From: Solea solea
Taxonomy: Eukaryota; Chordata; Actinopteri; Pleuronectiformes; Soleidae
Length of the DNA stretch: 64,000 bases
Direction of reading: 5' to 3'
Assembly: GCF_958295425.1 (NCBI RefSeq)
Contig: NC_081145.1
Coordinates: 21,064,465-21,128,464, forward strand
In this document: in pieces, positions 48,931 through 60,565 of the stretch
Layout of the letters: the number at the start of each line of letters is the position of its first letter
Numbering within the stretch: the first letter of the stretch is position 1
Made by a program: the position numbers and the translations under genes
The notes under the pieces: model-generated
What the model was told of the DNA's origin: nothing
The model's database searches: none
The model's input: only the letters and a program-made list of their open reading frames with translations

Positions 48931-49270
48931 TTAGAGCTGCAACTAACGATTATTTTCTCGATTATTCAATTCATTGTTTGGTCCATAAAATATCAGAGAA
49001 CCTTAAAAAATGTTGATCGTGTTCGTCAGACCTGGAAACGATCATGTTCTCAAATGTCTTTTTTTTCTACAAAAAAACAAAATTATTTAATGATTTAATC
49101 TTGCATATATAAGTGCTATTTTTTTCTGAATTACTGAGATGTTTCACAGTTTTTCTCTACAAATGAAATCATTTTCTATCAAAATAAAACATTTGGGCAT
49201 TACATTACATGTTACGGGTGGTGACTGAGCTGTTATTTGTAGTGTAGATGTCATAGGCGAGATGACCTTT
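48931..49270 (+). mobile_element. hAT-like MITE forming the gene B2 3' flank
   Basis: TAGAGCTGCAACTAACGATT begins seven bases after the B2 stop codon. The same sequence, inverted, ends the MITE at 20930. It contains AATAAA at 49183-49188, a candidate polyadenylation signal for B2. Confidence 0.65.
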
Positions 49271-50395
49271 TATTTTATTACATTTTGACGATTGATTTAC
49301 ACTGTTTTTCAGTTGTATGTGTACTTACGGTTTTGACAGTGGACTGAAAAGGCAATGAGCTCTTTACAATCACATTTGTTTGAGGCAGTGTGACGTTGTC
49401 CTGAACAATGCACTGTAACAATAGCACAAATCGAGCCAAACACCGACTCGTTACAGTGGCGCTCACCCTGTGTCCCCACGCGTGTGTATAAATGTGTGTG
49501 ATTTATATCACATTATCAAAACTCACGGATCCAGCCGCAAAATAAGAGCAAAACAACAACTCACTTTCAAGAAATACGACCAGAAATGTTGTCTTACCTT
49601 TGTTTTTGAGAAAAACAAGCTATTTTCACCGCAACAAAACCGCTTCTAGCGGAGAACTGGACTTCCCAGCATGCTTAGGGGTATGTTCCTACTTGTCTGC
49701 GGGTCTTCAGCTGGACCTACTTGACCTACTTAAACAACTGAAAAAAACTAACAATTCCACTACTTGGCTGGCAGTCATTTTTACTGACTCTGCCCCCTGC
49801 TGGCAGCGTAATGAAAACATACTTAAACAACAGTCTCTGTAACAGAATCTGTAAAATAAATATAACTATAGAAGAAAATAATATTTTTTTCACCAACCTT
49901 GACATTTTTTTCAGTAGCAACTTACTCATTGCCAATGTTATTGATCTTACAAATGGAGGTGGAGGTGAGGCAGCACGTACATACGTATGACCTTTTGGTT
50001 TGCCATTTTGGCTAATCATACATAATTAATATTCCCCACTCACTTATATGTCAGATATTCAACATATAAATAGACAATGAAAAAATACATGAACTCTTTT
50101 ACTCTTTCTTCCCATAGAATTGTTTATTTTACTCTGATTCACTTTAAATGTAGGTCTTAATATATTTGACATAAGAAAATCACAAAGGGCATGTTACAGT
50201 ATATCCCTCCAACAGGAATTTAACATGACAGAAATAACTGAAAAATGTCCCTTAAACAGATATTGGACATTATAAAGAACTGCAAATCACAAAAGTCATG
50301 TTATGTCTGCTCTGTCAGTATCCGCATCAGATGTCATGCTCATTAACTGGACACATACGCACACACACACACACACACACATATAGGCACGCATG
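49271..50395. other. Spacer between gene B2 and duplication arm 2
   Basis: No supported gene. A (CA)n tract at 50357-50381 immediately precedes the duplication breakpoint. Confidence 0.5.
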
Positions 50396-50514
50396 CATCA
50401 ACCACCACACACTGAAATGATTTTACTGTATTTAATTCAAATGGACACATACAGAACTGCTATAGCCAATAATATCCTATAGTAGTTGATGCTTTAAGTC
50501 AACTTGTGATACAT

Positions 50515-50880
50515 GTCAGTCATCAGTCATCATCTACCGCTTTATCCTCCACCAGAGGGTCCCGGGGGGTGCTGTGCCAATCTCAGCTACATCGGGCGAT
50601 AGGCGGGGTACACCCTGGACAGTTCGCCTGTCCATCGCAGGGCCACACACACAGATAGAGACAAACAACCATTCACTCTCACACTCACTCCTATGGTCAA
50701 TTTAGAGTGTCCAATTTACCTAATCCCCACATTGCATGTTTTTGGACTGTGGGAGGAAGCCGGAGTACCCGGAGAGAACCCACGCACACACGGGGAGAAC
50801 ATGCAAACTCCATGCAGAAAGGCCCTTGTTCCAACCGGGGCTCGAACCCGGGTCTTCATGCTGCAAGAAGACCCGGGTTA
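50515..50880 (-). mobile_element. tRNA-SINE inserted in arm 2 only
   Basis: Full-length body from CATCATCTACCGCTTTATCC to the B box GGTTCGAGCCCC (minus strand). Arm 1 lacks it at the corresponding place (31820). The tRNA-head end is not normal: a 12-bp perfect inverted repeat (50845-50856 with 50868-50879) replaces the A-box half. Confidence 0.85.
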
Positions 50881-51131
50881 GTTAATCACAATACAGTGTG
50901 GTTGTTCAATAGTTAAGCAACATGTATTGTGAATATTGTAGCAAATTAAGCAGGTGCAAAGCATTCAGCAAGTTTAAAACAACTGGATATTAACAATAAA
51001 CTGTGTGTGACTATACTTAAGCAATAAAGAGTTACTTCTTAATAGATTTAATGTGACAAGTCATGTTTTTCTCTGATTCCAAATAAAACAAACAAACAAG
51101 AAACATGAATAACTTGAATGAATAACATCAG

Positions 51132-53204
51132 TTAGTAGTAATTCTGTGTTTCTTCTCCGTAGCCTTCCTGAACATTTTCCTTGATTCGCTGAGTTTCTTC
51201 AGCTGAAGCTTCTGGTAGAACTGCTTTCAATCCATTCTCTATTTTTGCCATCCTGGCATTGGTCTTGCTCTCAAATTCTCTCTTGTTCTTCAGGACTAGC
51301 CTCAGAATACCTTTTTGAGCTGCCGTGCAGGAGCTTTGCAGCTTCTGACGCTCTATAAGAAACTCTGGTTTCTCTTTATCCATGGCCATGAGTTTGCCCA
51401 GGCTGCTCACTCTGTCCATCAGGTACTCGTTAGACACTTCAGTGTAGGTGGATGAGATCATGTGGACCAGGCTGGCAACATTTGAGGCTTGAAATGCCTG
51501 CATGTACAGGAGGTCTTTTGTATAGAGCTTTTCATTGTAGTTTAGCTTCATTGCTGAATCAGATGTTTTGACAAAGTTTGTCAGTGTTTTGTTGAGGCTG
51601 ATTTGGATGATGTTGGAGATCATTTGGAAGAAGCGCACCATCTTCTTCCACTGCTCTTGTACTCTTCCCATGGCATCAAGACCCTTGACCAGCATTTTGA
51701 TGGTTTGGTCAAAGCTAATCTCTTTGATTTCACAGCGTTGCAGTTCAATCAGTACAGCATTCAGCTCCTGTTCTTTCTTCTCCATGTTCTCAACAGCCTT
51801 TCCATATGACTCTCGTGTGTTTTTGAGCTCTGCTCTGGTCTGCTCAATTTGGAAACGGGCATTTTCAACTGCTACCTGACCGGCAAACTTGTGTTGATTT
51901 GCTGAACTGGTCTTCTCTGATTTGTATTTCATTGGTCCTTTGGCAGCAAGAGCTGGGGTACCTAAAGTTTTCTTGGCCTTTGAATCAAATTTGTGAGCAG
52001 CATTCTTCAACTTATTAATGCTCCCCAACAGCTTTACAGTTGACTTGATGTCCCACTTCTTACCTGGGTTATATGTTGCCAGGTCTTCGCAGATCTCGAT
52101 ACCTGTTTCACAGAGTGAAAGAGCATCCTTGCATTGAGGGCCCTTTGGGATCTCATCCAGTTGTTTTAAGAGTCGTGTGAATTGGTCCTTGTTCCATGCA
52201 GTGTTTGTGCTTTTGCTCTTCTCATCATACAGTTTTTTCCAGTCTATATCACTTTCACTGACATATTCATCGAAACATGTTGCAAGACTCAGGATCTCTC
52301 CAGACGTGCAGCTGGCATTGATTTGTGAAATTGCATCACAATTCTCATCAGCACATGCATCCCCACTCTCATGAGTATGATCTTCTGATGATGCATTTGA
52401 TGTATTGACATTACCACCCACCAGATTAACCATTCCATTCATCATTCCTACTACACTTGATTGTATACCATCAACAAAATTCAGGCCAATCACTTCAAAT
52501 CCAGAGGGAAGAGAGTCCATGGATTGCTTGTAAGCATCTTGTGCTTCTTCCATCTGCTTTGCCATGGCCTGCATTGCTTTCTTGGTCTGATCATTTTGCA
52601 TTCTGGCAGTCTGTTCCCTCATTTTGTTTTCCTTTATTTTCTTCTTCACTTCTTTCAGCTCTTCTCCATAAAAGTGCTCAGCATTGACACAGGCCTCCAA
52701 CAACTCCCCTATTAAACTGATGACACCAGAATACCTCTTCTCAACCATGGTTGCTTGTTCCACACAGTCATCAGCAATAGAACGAATGTTTTCGAGTTGA
52801 TCTGGCAGGAGAGTTTCAATAACTTTATCACTGGCATTGAAAAGAATGTCGACTGACGTCTTAATATAATTGGGTATTGTGCCAGTGTGAAGGCGGATCC
52901 TATCCATGCCATTGTGAGCGTCATTAAATGCCTCCCAGCCTGAGTTACAGATTTGCATGAGACAGGCCCTGAAGGAGTCTGGGTACTTTATGTGCTTGAA
53001 GCCCCCTGCTGGAGGATTCTTGTTAATGGAGAAGTCGTCATTGGAGGAAATGAAGACAAGTTCTCCCAAGATAGCAATAGATAGTGGAGCAGGAGTCAGA
53101 TACTCCTCCCAATTTGCTTTGGGCTGCATCAACAGCTTGGTAGTTTCGCGCATCTCTGCTGCGGTTGAAAGACTTTGAGTGGTCTCAGCAATTTTGTTGG
53201 CCAT
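51132..53204 (-). CDS. Gene A2: second intact copy of gene A, 690 aa
   Basis: Same length, start context and C-terminal Tyr-Tyr as A1, with no stop or indel. I count 26 residue differences of 690. They concentrate in the apolar segment and what follows (SGWEVIGM to SGFEVIGL; ATGFDEYVRES to ATCFDEYVSES), the 330-350 region, and the start of the second coiled coil (RKLAGEVAI to HKFAGQVAV), while residues 1-100 are identical. A rough count gives about a dozen silent changes. One change adds a cysteine near the acidic linker. The gene lies tail-to-tail with B2. Keeping both frames open despite hundreds of neighbouring transposon changes suggests both are used. Confidence 0.85.
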   Translation of the reverse strand: MANKIAETTQSLSTAAEMRETTKLLMQPKANWEEYLTPAPLSIAILGELVFISSNDDFSINKNPPAGGFKHIKYPDSFRACLMQICNSGWEAFNDAHNGMDRIRLHTGTIPNYIKTSVDILFNASDKVIETLLPDQLENIRSIADDCVEQATMVEKRYSGVISLIGELLEACVNAEHFYGEELKEVKKKIKENKMREQTARMQNDQTKKAMQAMAKQMEEAQDAYKQSMDSLPSGFEVIGLNFVDGIQSSVVGMMNGMVNLVGGNVNTSNASSEDHTHESGDACADENCDAISQINASCTSGEILSLATCFDEYVSESDIDWKKLYDEKSKSTNTAWNKDQFTRLLKQLDEIPKGPQCKDALSLCETGIEICEDLATYNPGKKWDIKSTVKLLGSINKLKNAAHKFDSKAKKTLGTPALAAKGPMKYKSEKTSSANQHKFAGQVAVENARFQIEQTRAELKNTRESYGKAVENMEKKEQELNAVLIELQRCEIKEISFDQTIKMLVKGLDAMGRVQEQWKKMVRFFQMISNIIQISLNKTLTNFVKTSDSAMKLNYNEKLYTKDLLYMQAFQASNVASLVHMISSTYTEVSNEYLMDRVSSLGKLMAMDKEKPEFLIERQKLQSSCTAAQKGILRLVLKNKREFESKTNARMAKIENGLKAVLPEASAEETQRIKENVQEGYGEETQNYY

Positions 53205-53277
53205 GATGTAAAACTGTTGAAAGAAAAAAGAAAAAAACAGACAATTATTCACCTCTATCAAAATGCTTTCAGGCCTC

Positions 53278-53283
53278 TTTATA
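53278..53283 (-). promoter_or_regulatory. TATA box of gene A2
   Basis: TATAAA in the same context as upstream of A1, 74 bases before the ATG. Confidence 0.5.
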
Positions 53284-54039
53284 GCTGGTTAAATAACATA
53301 ATAACATCCCACATCATGCACATTTGTAAATTTGGAATTATAAACAGCTGAAACATTGACATGTCATTATCAAGTCATGTCATTATATCCTTTTTAGATA
53401 TCTTGAATTAAGTTTCAGAATGTCAATATAATTTTCTATTGGTTGATTACTATTTTCAATGTTTGAATATTTGAAGGATTTTATCGTTTATCTTTTTTTT
53501 TTTACCTTTTTGTATATGTTATATACTTTGCACTACAATTGTGTTCTAATTATATTGTGTTGCATTTTAATCTTGTGTGATCTCTGTCCTATGGCTGCTG
53601 CACCATGTGTAATTCCCCAGTGTGGAATCAATAAAGTCTAATCTCGTCCAATCTAATCTAATCCACAACTGAATTATCTATATGTATTATCTATATATCT
53701 ATAATGACAAACCCCATACACATAAATGGCGTAAGTAATTTTGAATCTTACGCTTAAAAACTGAATTACAGATATCTGACACTGTAGTTTTGCCTAGGGA
53801 GAATGACGTCATTTTATTTTTCATTTTTAATGTAAATAGTAGTATCTTAGCTCAATAGCTTCCAGGTCATGTGACCTAATGACTTGAAATTAGTCATAAT
53901 CATGAAAGATAACATAAAAAGCACACATTTGTCTGATAAGAATAACTAATAAAATGAGAGATGACGTAAAACGTGCATATCGGGTGTTGGCCCTTAAAAA
54001 AACAAAGCGCTACAGGATTAGCTTTGTGCCTGCTATATG

Positions 54040-54041
54040 TA

Positions 54042-54103
<62 letters not shown>

Positions 54104-54122
54104 TGTATATATATATATATAC
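54040..54122. repeat. (TA)n microsatellite hosting a hAT insertion
   Basis: Long TA/GTATATATAC tract. The hAT element at 54123 inserted into it, and the tract continues at 55356-55430. Confidence 0.9.
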
Positions 54123-55355
54123 TAGGGATGCACCGATATGACTATTTCCACCGATACCGATATTCGATATTAATATTGCTGCTATGGCCGATAACCGATA
54201 TTTACCGATATCGATATATGTTTTTTAAAAAAAGTTTCTGAGATGATAAAAGTTTGTACAGAATGAAAATCATGCAAGCTGAATTTTTGAATGTCTTTCT
54301 TTATTTTCAAAACATGTTTTACCTCCAAATAACAAGGTCACATAAGACACAAGTAACCAACTACAAGTAAAGGTTTTTAGAAACCTTTACCACTTGTAGC
54401 AAGTGTGTAACTAAATTAAAGTACAGTTTAACTCCCTCAACTCACTAAACTCCTGTGAGAAAGTTTGGATCATAAATTACAAACATGAACATAAATAAAA
54501 ATAATACCCTGCCAAAGTTACTGTAACCGAGATAAGGGCGTCTATACTGGGTACGTAAATAAAGTCAACAACCCTTCCTCCCGGCAACAACAACCGCGCC
54601 ACTTCCCTTCACAATAAAACTACACAACAGATATGAGAAACAATACCTGACAAGCTCTACTAAGAGCTGCCATAATTAAAAAAAACATGTTAAAATACTT
54701 TATCAAACTTGCCAGTATTCATGGCAACCAGATATTTATTCAATTGCAAAACATCGGAAAAGTAGCGCCGACTTGGCAGGTTGTTGCGGGGTTCAATATG
54801 CGCTATCAACCGTCGGAACCCTCGGCTGGTCGTCAAGAGCAATCATTTCCATTACCTTGATCGTTATTGCCCTGGCCACTGTCTTCCTTTGGTCGAGTCC
54901 CAGCTGCGCTGCTTTCTTTTTGTCTGCTGCCTAATGTTACTAGCGTTAGCTTCCTGCCGTTGTTTGTGTACTTCTGGGTGGCGGTTTTTCAAATGACATG
55001 ATCAAATTTGTGGTATTGAATGACTTGACGCGGAACCCTCCTCGCATTACCTCGACTTTGCAAGTGTTGCATAATGCTTTTCGCGTATCTTCTATTGACA
55101 CCCTGAAAAATCGCCCACACCGCTGACATTCTCTCTCCTCCACACACACACACACACACACACACACCTTGTGCTGCGCTTGCATCACTGACGCTGTCCC
55201 CTTCCCGACACACATACACAAACAGCAATTAGACGGGTATAAACATCGGTTGTTAAAATCGGCGCAGTTTTACTCATTGCACCGATGCCGATATGTTAAA
55301 AAATGACGAACATCGGCCGATACCAATATTAATGCCGATATATCGTGCATCCCTA
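54123..55355. mobile_element. Non-autonomous hAT element with perfect 8-bp TSD
   Basis: Begins TAGGGATGCACCGATAT and ends ATATATCGTGCATCCCTA, the hAT-type inverted terminus. ATATATAC flanks both sides (54115-54122 and 55356-55363). Subterminal GATA-rich palindromes (CCGATATCGATAT) mirror at both ends. The 1.2 kb interior has no transposase frame; a (CA)n tract is at 55141-55167. Confidence 0.95.
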
Positions 55356-56733
55356 ATATATACACACACACATACATACATACATACATATACATATATA
55401 TATACATACACACATATATATATATATACGTACACACACACACAGGGAGGGGCTTCACGTTGATGAACATATATACACACATATTGTATATCTACACAGG
55501 GAGCATTGATGAACATACATATCTATACAGCTATACAATTGCAGTCTGTGTGTTTGTGTGTATGTATGTGCGTGTGATTAATCGTTTTTATATTCACATT
55601 GATGAACATATATGTTCATTACATAGTTGTTTTGGTGCCTATTTGTTTCCCAGATATATTAGTGTGTGTGTGAATGGGTGAATAAGAGGCATTAACTTAA
55701 AGCACTTTGTAGTAAGGCGCTTTATGAAGTTTACGGGCAGATCTGCCACATCCAATATGGCGGACGCGCTGACGTAAGGCAGCAACGGATCAACCTGCTC
55801 AATGAGGCGACCACGTCTTTACTGTCTATGGTTCCCCGACATTAGCGCCGTTCCCGAGACGGCACATGACCGCGCTTTGCTGTGCTCGTACACAGCTGTG
55901 ACGTCACTCTGAGGAAATAAGATTTTTCTGGGCTTTTAATGCACTTTAGGAAGGTTTTTTCAAAAATGAAACTAAAAGAATTGAAAATATAGGCGGTCAG
56001 TCTCACAGTAGCGTCCGCAGCAGTCCCAGCCTGTGGTCAGGGCAGAGAGGAGACCCTCATCACTCCGCGTCCAGGCTGCTAATGAATCGCGCATGCGCAT
56101 GGCCACCTCCGTTTAAATGTAAATGTTTCTTCACTCAGTCTCACTCAAAAATAAATCACTGCATCTGACACATGATATCTGTACTGTGTCACGGCGCACA
56201 TGCGGTTATATCAGGCAAATTGTCGATTATGCAAATTAGGCGATGACATAATTTAGCGACTTCTAGCGACTATTAGGACAGCCAGTAGAAACTGTCCTTA
56301 CTGAGCAGTTGGCAACAGCGCTTATAATACATCCATGGTTCCCGAGCAAGCCACTCCAACAAGTGCACCCGTATTGCAGACTTTATAGTAAACACACGGA
56401 GATAGAATACGGCTACATCGTGTACCAACTTCCTGTTTTCAAAAATTAAAAATGTGGGATATTTAAAGCAGAGATATTGTGGTTAAAGCTATGGATATGA
56501 ACAGATTTTAAATGCAAAAAACAAGCCAGTGGAGTACTATGATCCCACACTGAATCAAGTCAATTGATCACATGACCTGGAAGCTATTGAGCTAAGATGT
56601 TAATATTTACAAATAAAAATTACATGAAACTTTTGAGCTAAAATGCCCTCAAAACCCCCCTGTGACCCCACGGACACTGCCTTCCAGGTGACACACACAC
56701 ACACACACACTGGTCCTGAAGGCTCTGAAGAAG

Positions 56734-57195
56734 GTGAACCCCCACAAAGCGGTGGGACCCGACGGAGTGCCTCCCAGAGTATTGAAGGCCTGTGGAGAAC
56801 AACTGGCCGGTGTGTATACCGATATCTTCAACACATCACTATCTCAGGCTGTAGTCCCCTGTATCTTCAAAACCTCCACCATCATACCAGTCCCTAAAAG
56901 ACCGGACACACCCACCCTAAATGACTTCAGGCCAGTGGCACTCACACCAGTCGCCATGAAGTGCCTGGAAAAATTAGTCCTCACCCACATCAACAACATG
57001 GTTCCAGACACTGTCGACCCCCTCCAGTTCGCCTACAGCCCCAACCGATCAGTGGACGACGCGGTAGCATTAGCTCTTCACCACACCCTGCAACACCTAG
57101 AGAGCAGCAGAGCGTATGCCAGGATGCTCTTCCTGGACTACAGCTCTGCATTTAACACTATCCATCCAGGCAGACTGATCGTGAAGTTGGACTGA
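56734..57195 (+). pseudogene. Rex1-like reverse transcriptase fragment
   Basis: Covers RT motifs up to FLDYSSAFNTI (motif A). The frame ends in VKLD and a stop at the internal deletion; the catalytic YxDD is missing. Confidence 0.85.
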
Positions 57196-57654
57196 ACCAC
57201 CGCCCTCTCACCCTGGCCTACAGAGGACTGATAGAGAGCATCCTCACCACAGGCATCATTGTCTGGTACGGAAACACCACACAGGCAGAGAAGAAGGCTC
57301 TGCAGAGAGTCATAAAGACTGCGGAGAGGATTATTGGGACAAAACCTCCTACCATGGACTCCATGTATACGCAGCGTTGTAGGAAAAGAGCAGAGGGAAT
57401 CATCAGAGACTCACTCCACCCCGCTCACTCTCTGCTCAAACACAAACGCTGCAAGTACAACCTGAAGCACAGCAGAGCGGACAGCATCATAACACACAGA
57501 ACTCGCTTTTTTAACAGCTTTTTCCCGGCCACAGTCAGACTGATGGCAAATCAAAACCACTGAACTCTCTGTAAAATAACCAGACACTACCTCACCTTAA
57601 CCATGTGCAATATTCCTGATAAATGTGCAATACATCCCAGTGCAATACTGCAAT

Positions 57655-57795
57655 CCATCAATATATATGTGCATATATGTGTATGTGCATGTATATATAT
57701 GTATGTATGTGTATATATGTATATATGCGTATGTATATGTGTATGTATGTATGTATATACATGTATATATATATATATACATATATACACATAAA
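57655..57795. repeat. (TATG/TA)n microsatellite
   Basis: Imperfect TATG/TATA tract in the LINE 3' region; the listed open frames are low-complexity Tyr/Ile artefacts. Confidence 0.85.
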
Positions 57796-58021
57796 AGGGT
57801 GCTGTATATCTGTATTGTTTTTTTTTCTACATCCTCTACATTTTCTTAATATTTTTTATACTCTGTATAGATTTTAATTTGAGGTTTACTTTTATATTTA
57901 TACTTAAGTTTGTGTTTCTGTCTCCTACAACTGACTCGTAGAACCCGCACAATATTTCCAATGTGCCTTGACTATCTGTTTAAGCACAAATGGCCTTGAA
58001 AAAACCTTGAACCTTGAAATG

Positions 58022-59400
58022 CCAATATTTATACATAAGAATGAATAAAAAATATTAAGAGATTTAATAGCTTCCAGGTCATGTGATCAATTGACATCAA
58101 TCATGTTACTACACTGGCTGCATGAGATAGACCTTTTTAACATTTAAAATCTGTTTATATTTTTTTTCTCAAAAGCTTTAACAACAATGTCTCTGCTTTA
58201 AATATCCAACATTTTTATTTTTGGTTTAACCGGAGCGAAGAAGATGTTTAACCGGAGCGAATGTCTGTATAATATGCAACTTAAAACTAACTTCACTGCA
58301 GTTAATCACGTTACAGTTATTCTCTCCGTTTTCTTACCTCAGTGGTCAAACTCGCTTCTGAATGAGGACGATCAGGAGTGAAGTGAACACAGTAACTGTG
58401 AGAGGATGGGTATTTATTGCCCTCTGGAGGAGGGCGGGGGACATGAAAAAACAGTCTCCTCCCAGCTGGAAAGAGCTGAGAAAGTCAGGCGTTTTCTGAG
58501 AATCACGTGACTCCAGTTTTTTCCTTTCTCTTTCTCCCTACTGTCGACCATGTAACAACGGACAGATCAATCAGCACTGCCGCACCACCAGATCAAAAAC
58601 GAAAGTAAGACTGCTGAGAAGTTGTCTGACATTTAAGAAACAGGTGAAGGAAGACTAAAGAAAAAAAGAAAGAAGACCACATCCACATAATCATCTAATA
58701 TGCAACGGCTTGTACAGACGCCACTAGTATATAATTATTCTCAATCTCATTCTCACACAGGTTTACAGGGACATCCTTTACAGCATAGCATCACTTTCTA
58801 TGACTGAGATGGACATTTTCTATAGTGCACTGAATATTATTTCCTCTAAGGACATCCACAGGAACCAAAGTTGCAAGGGCATAAAGACACTCCTTTAGAA
58901 ACAACCCATTTTTTTAATGTATATTTTGCTTTAGAGGCCACAGATGAATGGCAGATGAATGATGAATGGCACTTCCTTATGTTTTTACCTCTCTAGAGGA
59001 TACTTTATTGTGCATCTTGTGAATCAAGAGGGCACTTTTTTTACACAGTGCATTATCCATTAGGGCACAAGAGGGGGACGATTGACCCCCACCCCACTGT
59101 CTATATGACGTTGCAATATGGTGTACATTTCACAAAAGTACGTAACAATATCTCGTGTGTAAATATGTAAATAACATGTGCACTGTAAATATTAAGGTCT
59201 GGTAACTTTATGATAATGTATATTCTATTTTCCCATCGTGTCGATATTTTTCTATATTGTACATTCACAGATGTGAAAATGCACGTTAGTTATTCATTAC
59301 CTTTATCTTTATTGTCTATGCGGCTGTGACAGAGATAGGAAGAATTGCAGGAATAGTAAAGGGTGATCTTCTCTTGTACACCGCATGCTCCAGGGGCGTG
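58022..59400. repeat. Duplicated non-coding block, copy 2
   Basis: Continuation of homology with 38080-39450 after the LINE insertion. No supported ORF; the 59316-59723 frame is open only by chance. Confidence 0.75.
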
Positions 59401-59597
59401 CACATGATTATAGAGGGGCAGGGGCTCAAAGTCAGATAAGGGCAGTATGTACAGTGTCCTCTCAGGTGGAGAGCTGACTTGAAGTTAAACGTCTTCTTGG
59501 AAATCATGTGACTCCAGTTTTTTTCCCCCCTACTGGCTCTGTTGGGATGGTCCACCATGGCAACACGAGAAGCTGCAACTATTGGATGTTTTTTTCT

Positions 59598-60565
59598 TTT
59601 CTGACTGCATGCGCATGCGCATGGCCACCTCCGTTTAAATGTAAATGTTTCTTCACTCAGTCTCACACAAAAATAAATCACTGCATCTGACACATGATAT
59701 CTGTACTGTGTCACGGCGCACATGCGGTTATATCAGGCAAATGGTCAATTATACAAATTAGGCGATGACGTCATTTAGCGACTTCTAGCGACTTTTAGGA
59801 CTTACTGAGGAGTTGGCAACAGTGCTTATAATACATCCATGGTTCCCGAGCAAGCCACTCCAACATTATTAAGTGCACCCGTATTGCAGACTTTACAGTA
59901 AACACACGGAGATAGAAGACGGCTACATCGTGTACCGACTTCCTGTTTTCAAAAATTAAAAATGTGGGATATTTAAAGCAGAGATATTGTGGTTAAAGCT
60001 ATGGATATGGACAGATTTTAAATGCAAAAAACAAGCCAGTGGAGTACTATGATCCCACACTGAATATTTATACATAAGAATGAATAAATAAATATTTAGA
60101 GATTTAATAGCTTCCAGGTCATGTGATCAATTGACATCAATCATGTTACTACACTGGCTGCATGAGATAGACCTTGTTTTTACATTTAAAAACAAGGTTA
60201 GTTATTCATTACCTTTATCTTTATTGTCTATGCGGCTGTGACAGATATAGGAAGAATTGCAGGAATAGTAAAGGGTAATCTTATCTTCTCTTGTACACTG
60301 CATGCTCCAGGGGCGTGCACATGATTATAGAGGGGCAGGGGCTCAAAGTCAGATAAGGGCAGTATGTACAGTGTCCTCTCAGGTGGAGAGCTGACTTGAA
60401 GTTAAACGTCTTCTTGGAAATCATGTGACTCCAGTTTTCCCCCCCCCCACTGGCTCTGTTGGGATGGTCCACCATGGCAACATGAGAAGCTGCAACTATT
60501 GGATGTTTTTTTCTTTTCAGACTGCTCTCTGTAAAACCTACAGATGCCTGTATGCAAGTGTCTAC
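59598..60565. repeat. Additional partial tandem copy in arm 2
   Basis: 59610-60187 repeats 37612-38175, then jumps at 60190-60200 to the 39313-39665 equivalent. It therefore equals a second, internally deleted copy inserted between blocks already present in arm 2. Confidence 0.75.

Larger units (their letters stand above)
56641..58020 (+). mobile_element. Rex1/CR1-like LINE, internally deleted
   Basis: A reverse-transcriptase N-terminal half (KAVGPDGVPPRVLKACGEQL ... NDFRPVALTPVAMKCLEKLV ... LDYSSAFNTI) is joined, after loss of the YxDD region, to the C-terminal segment (TEDxSILTTGIIVWYGNTT ... ERIIGTKPPTM). It interrupts the duplicated block: arm 1 is continuous at 38075. Confidence 0.85.

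Noticed and set aside
50515..50880. tRNA gene suggested by a B-box GGTTCGAGCCCC
   Set aside because: It is the head of a dispersed SINE found in several copies, without a complete cloverleaf.
59316..59723. 135-codon minus-strand frame, repeated at 60281 and 39394
   Set aside because: The same non-coding duplicated block is read each time; the frame differs in length between copies and shows no domain.
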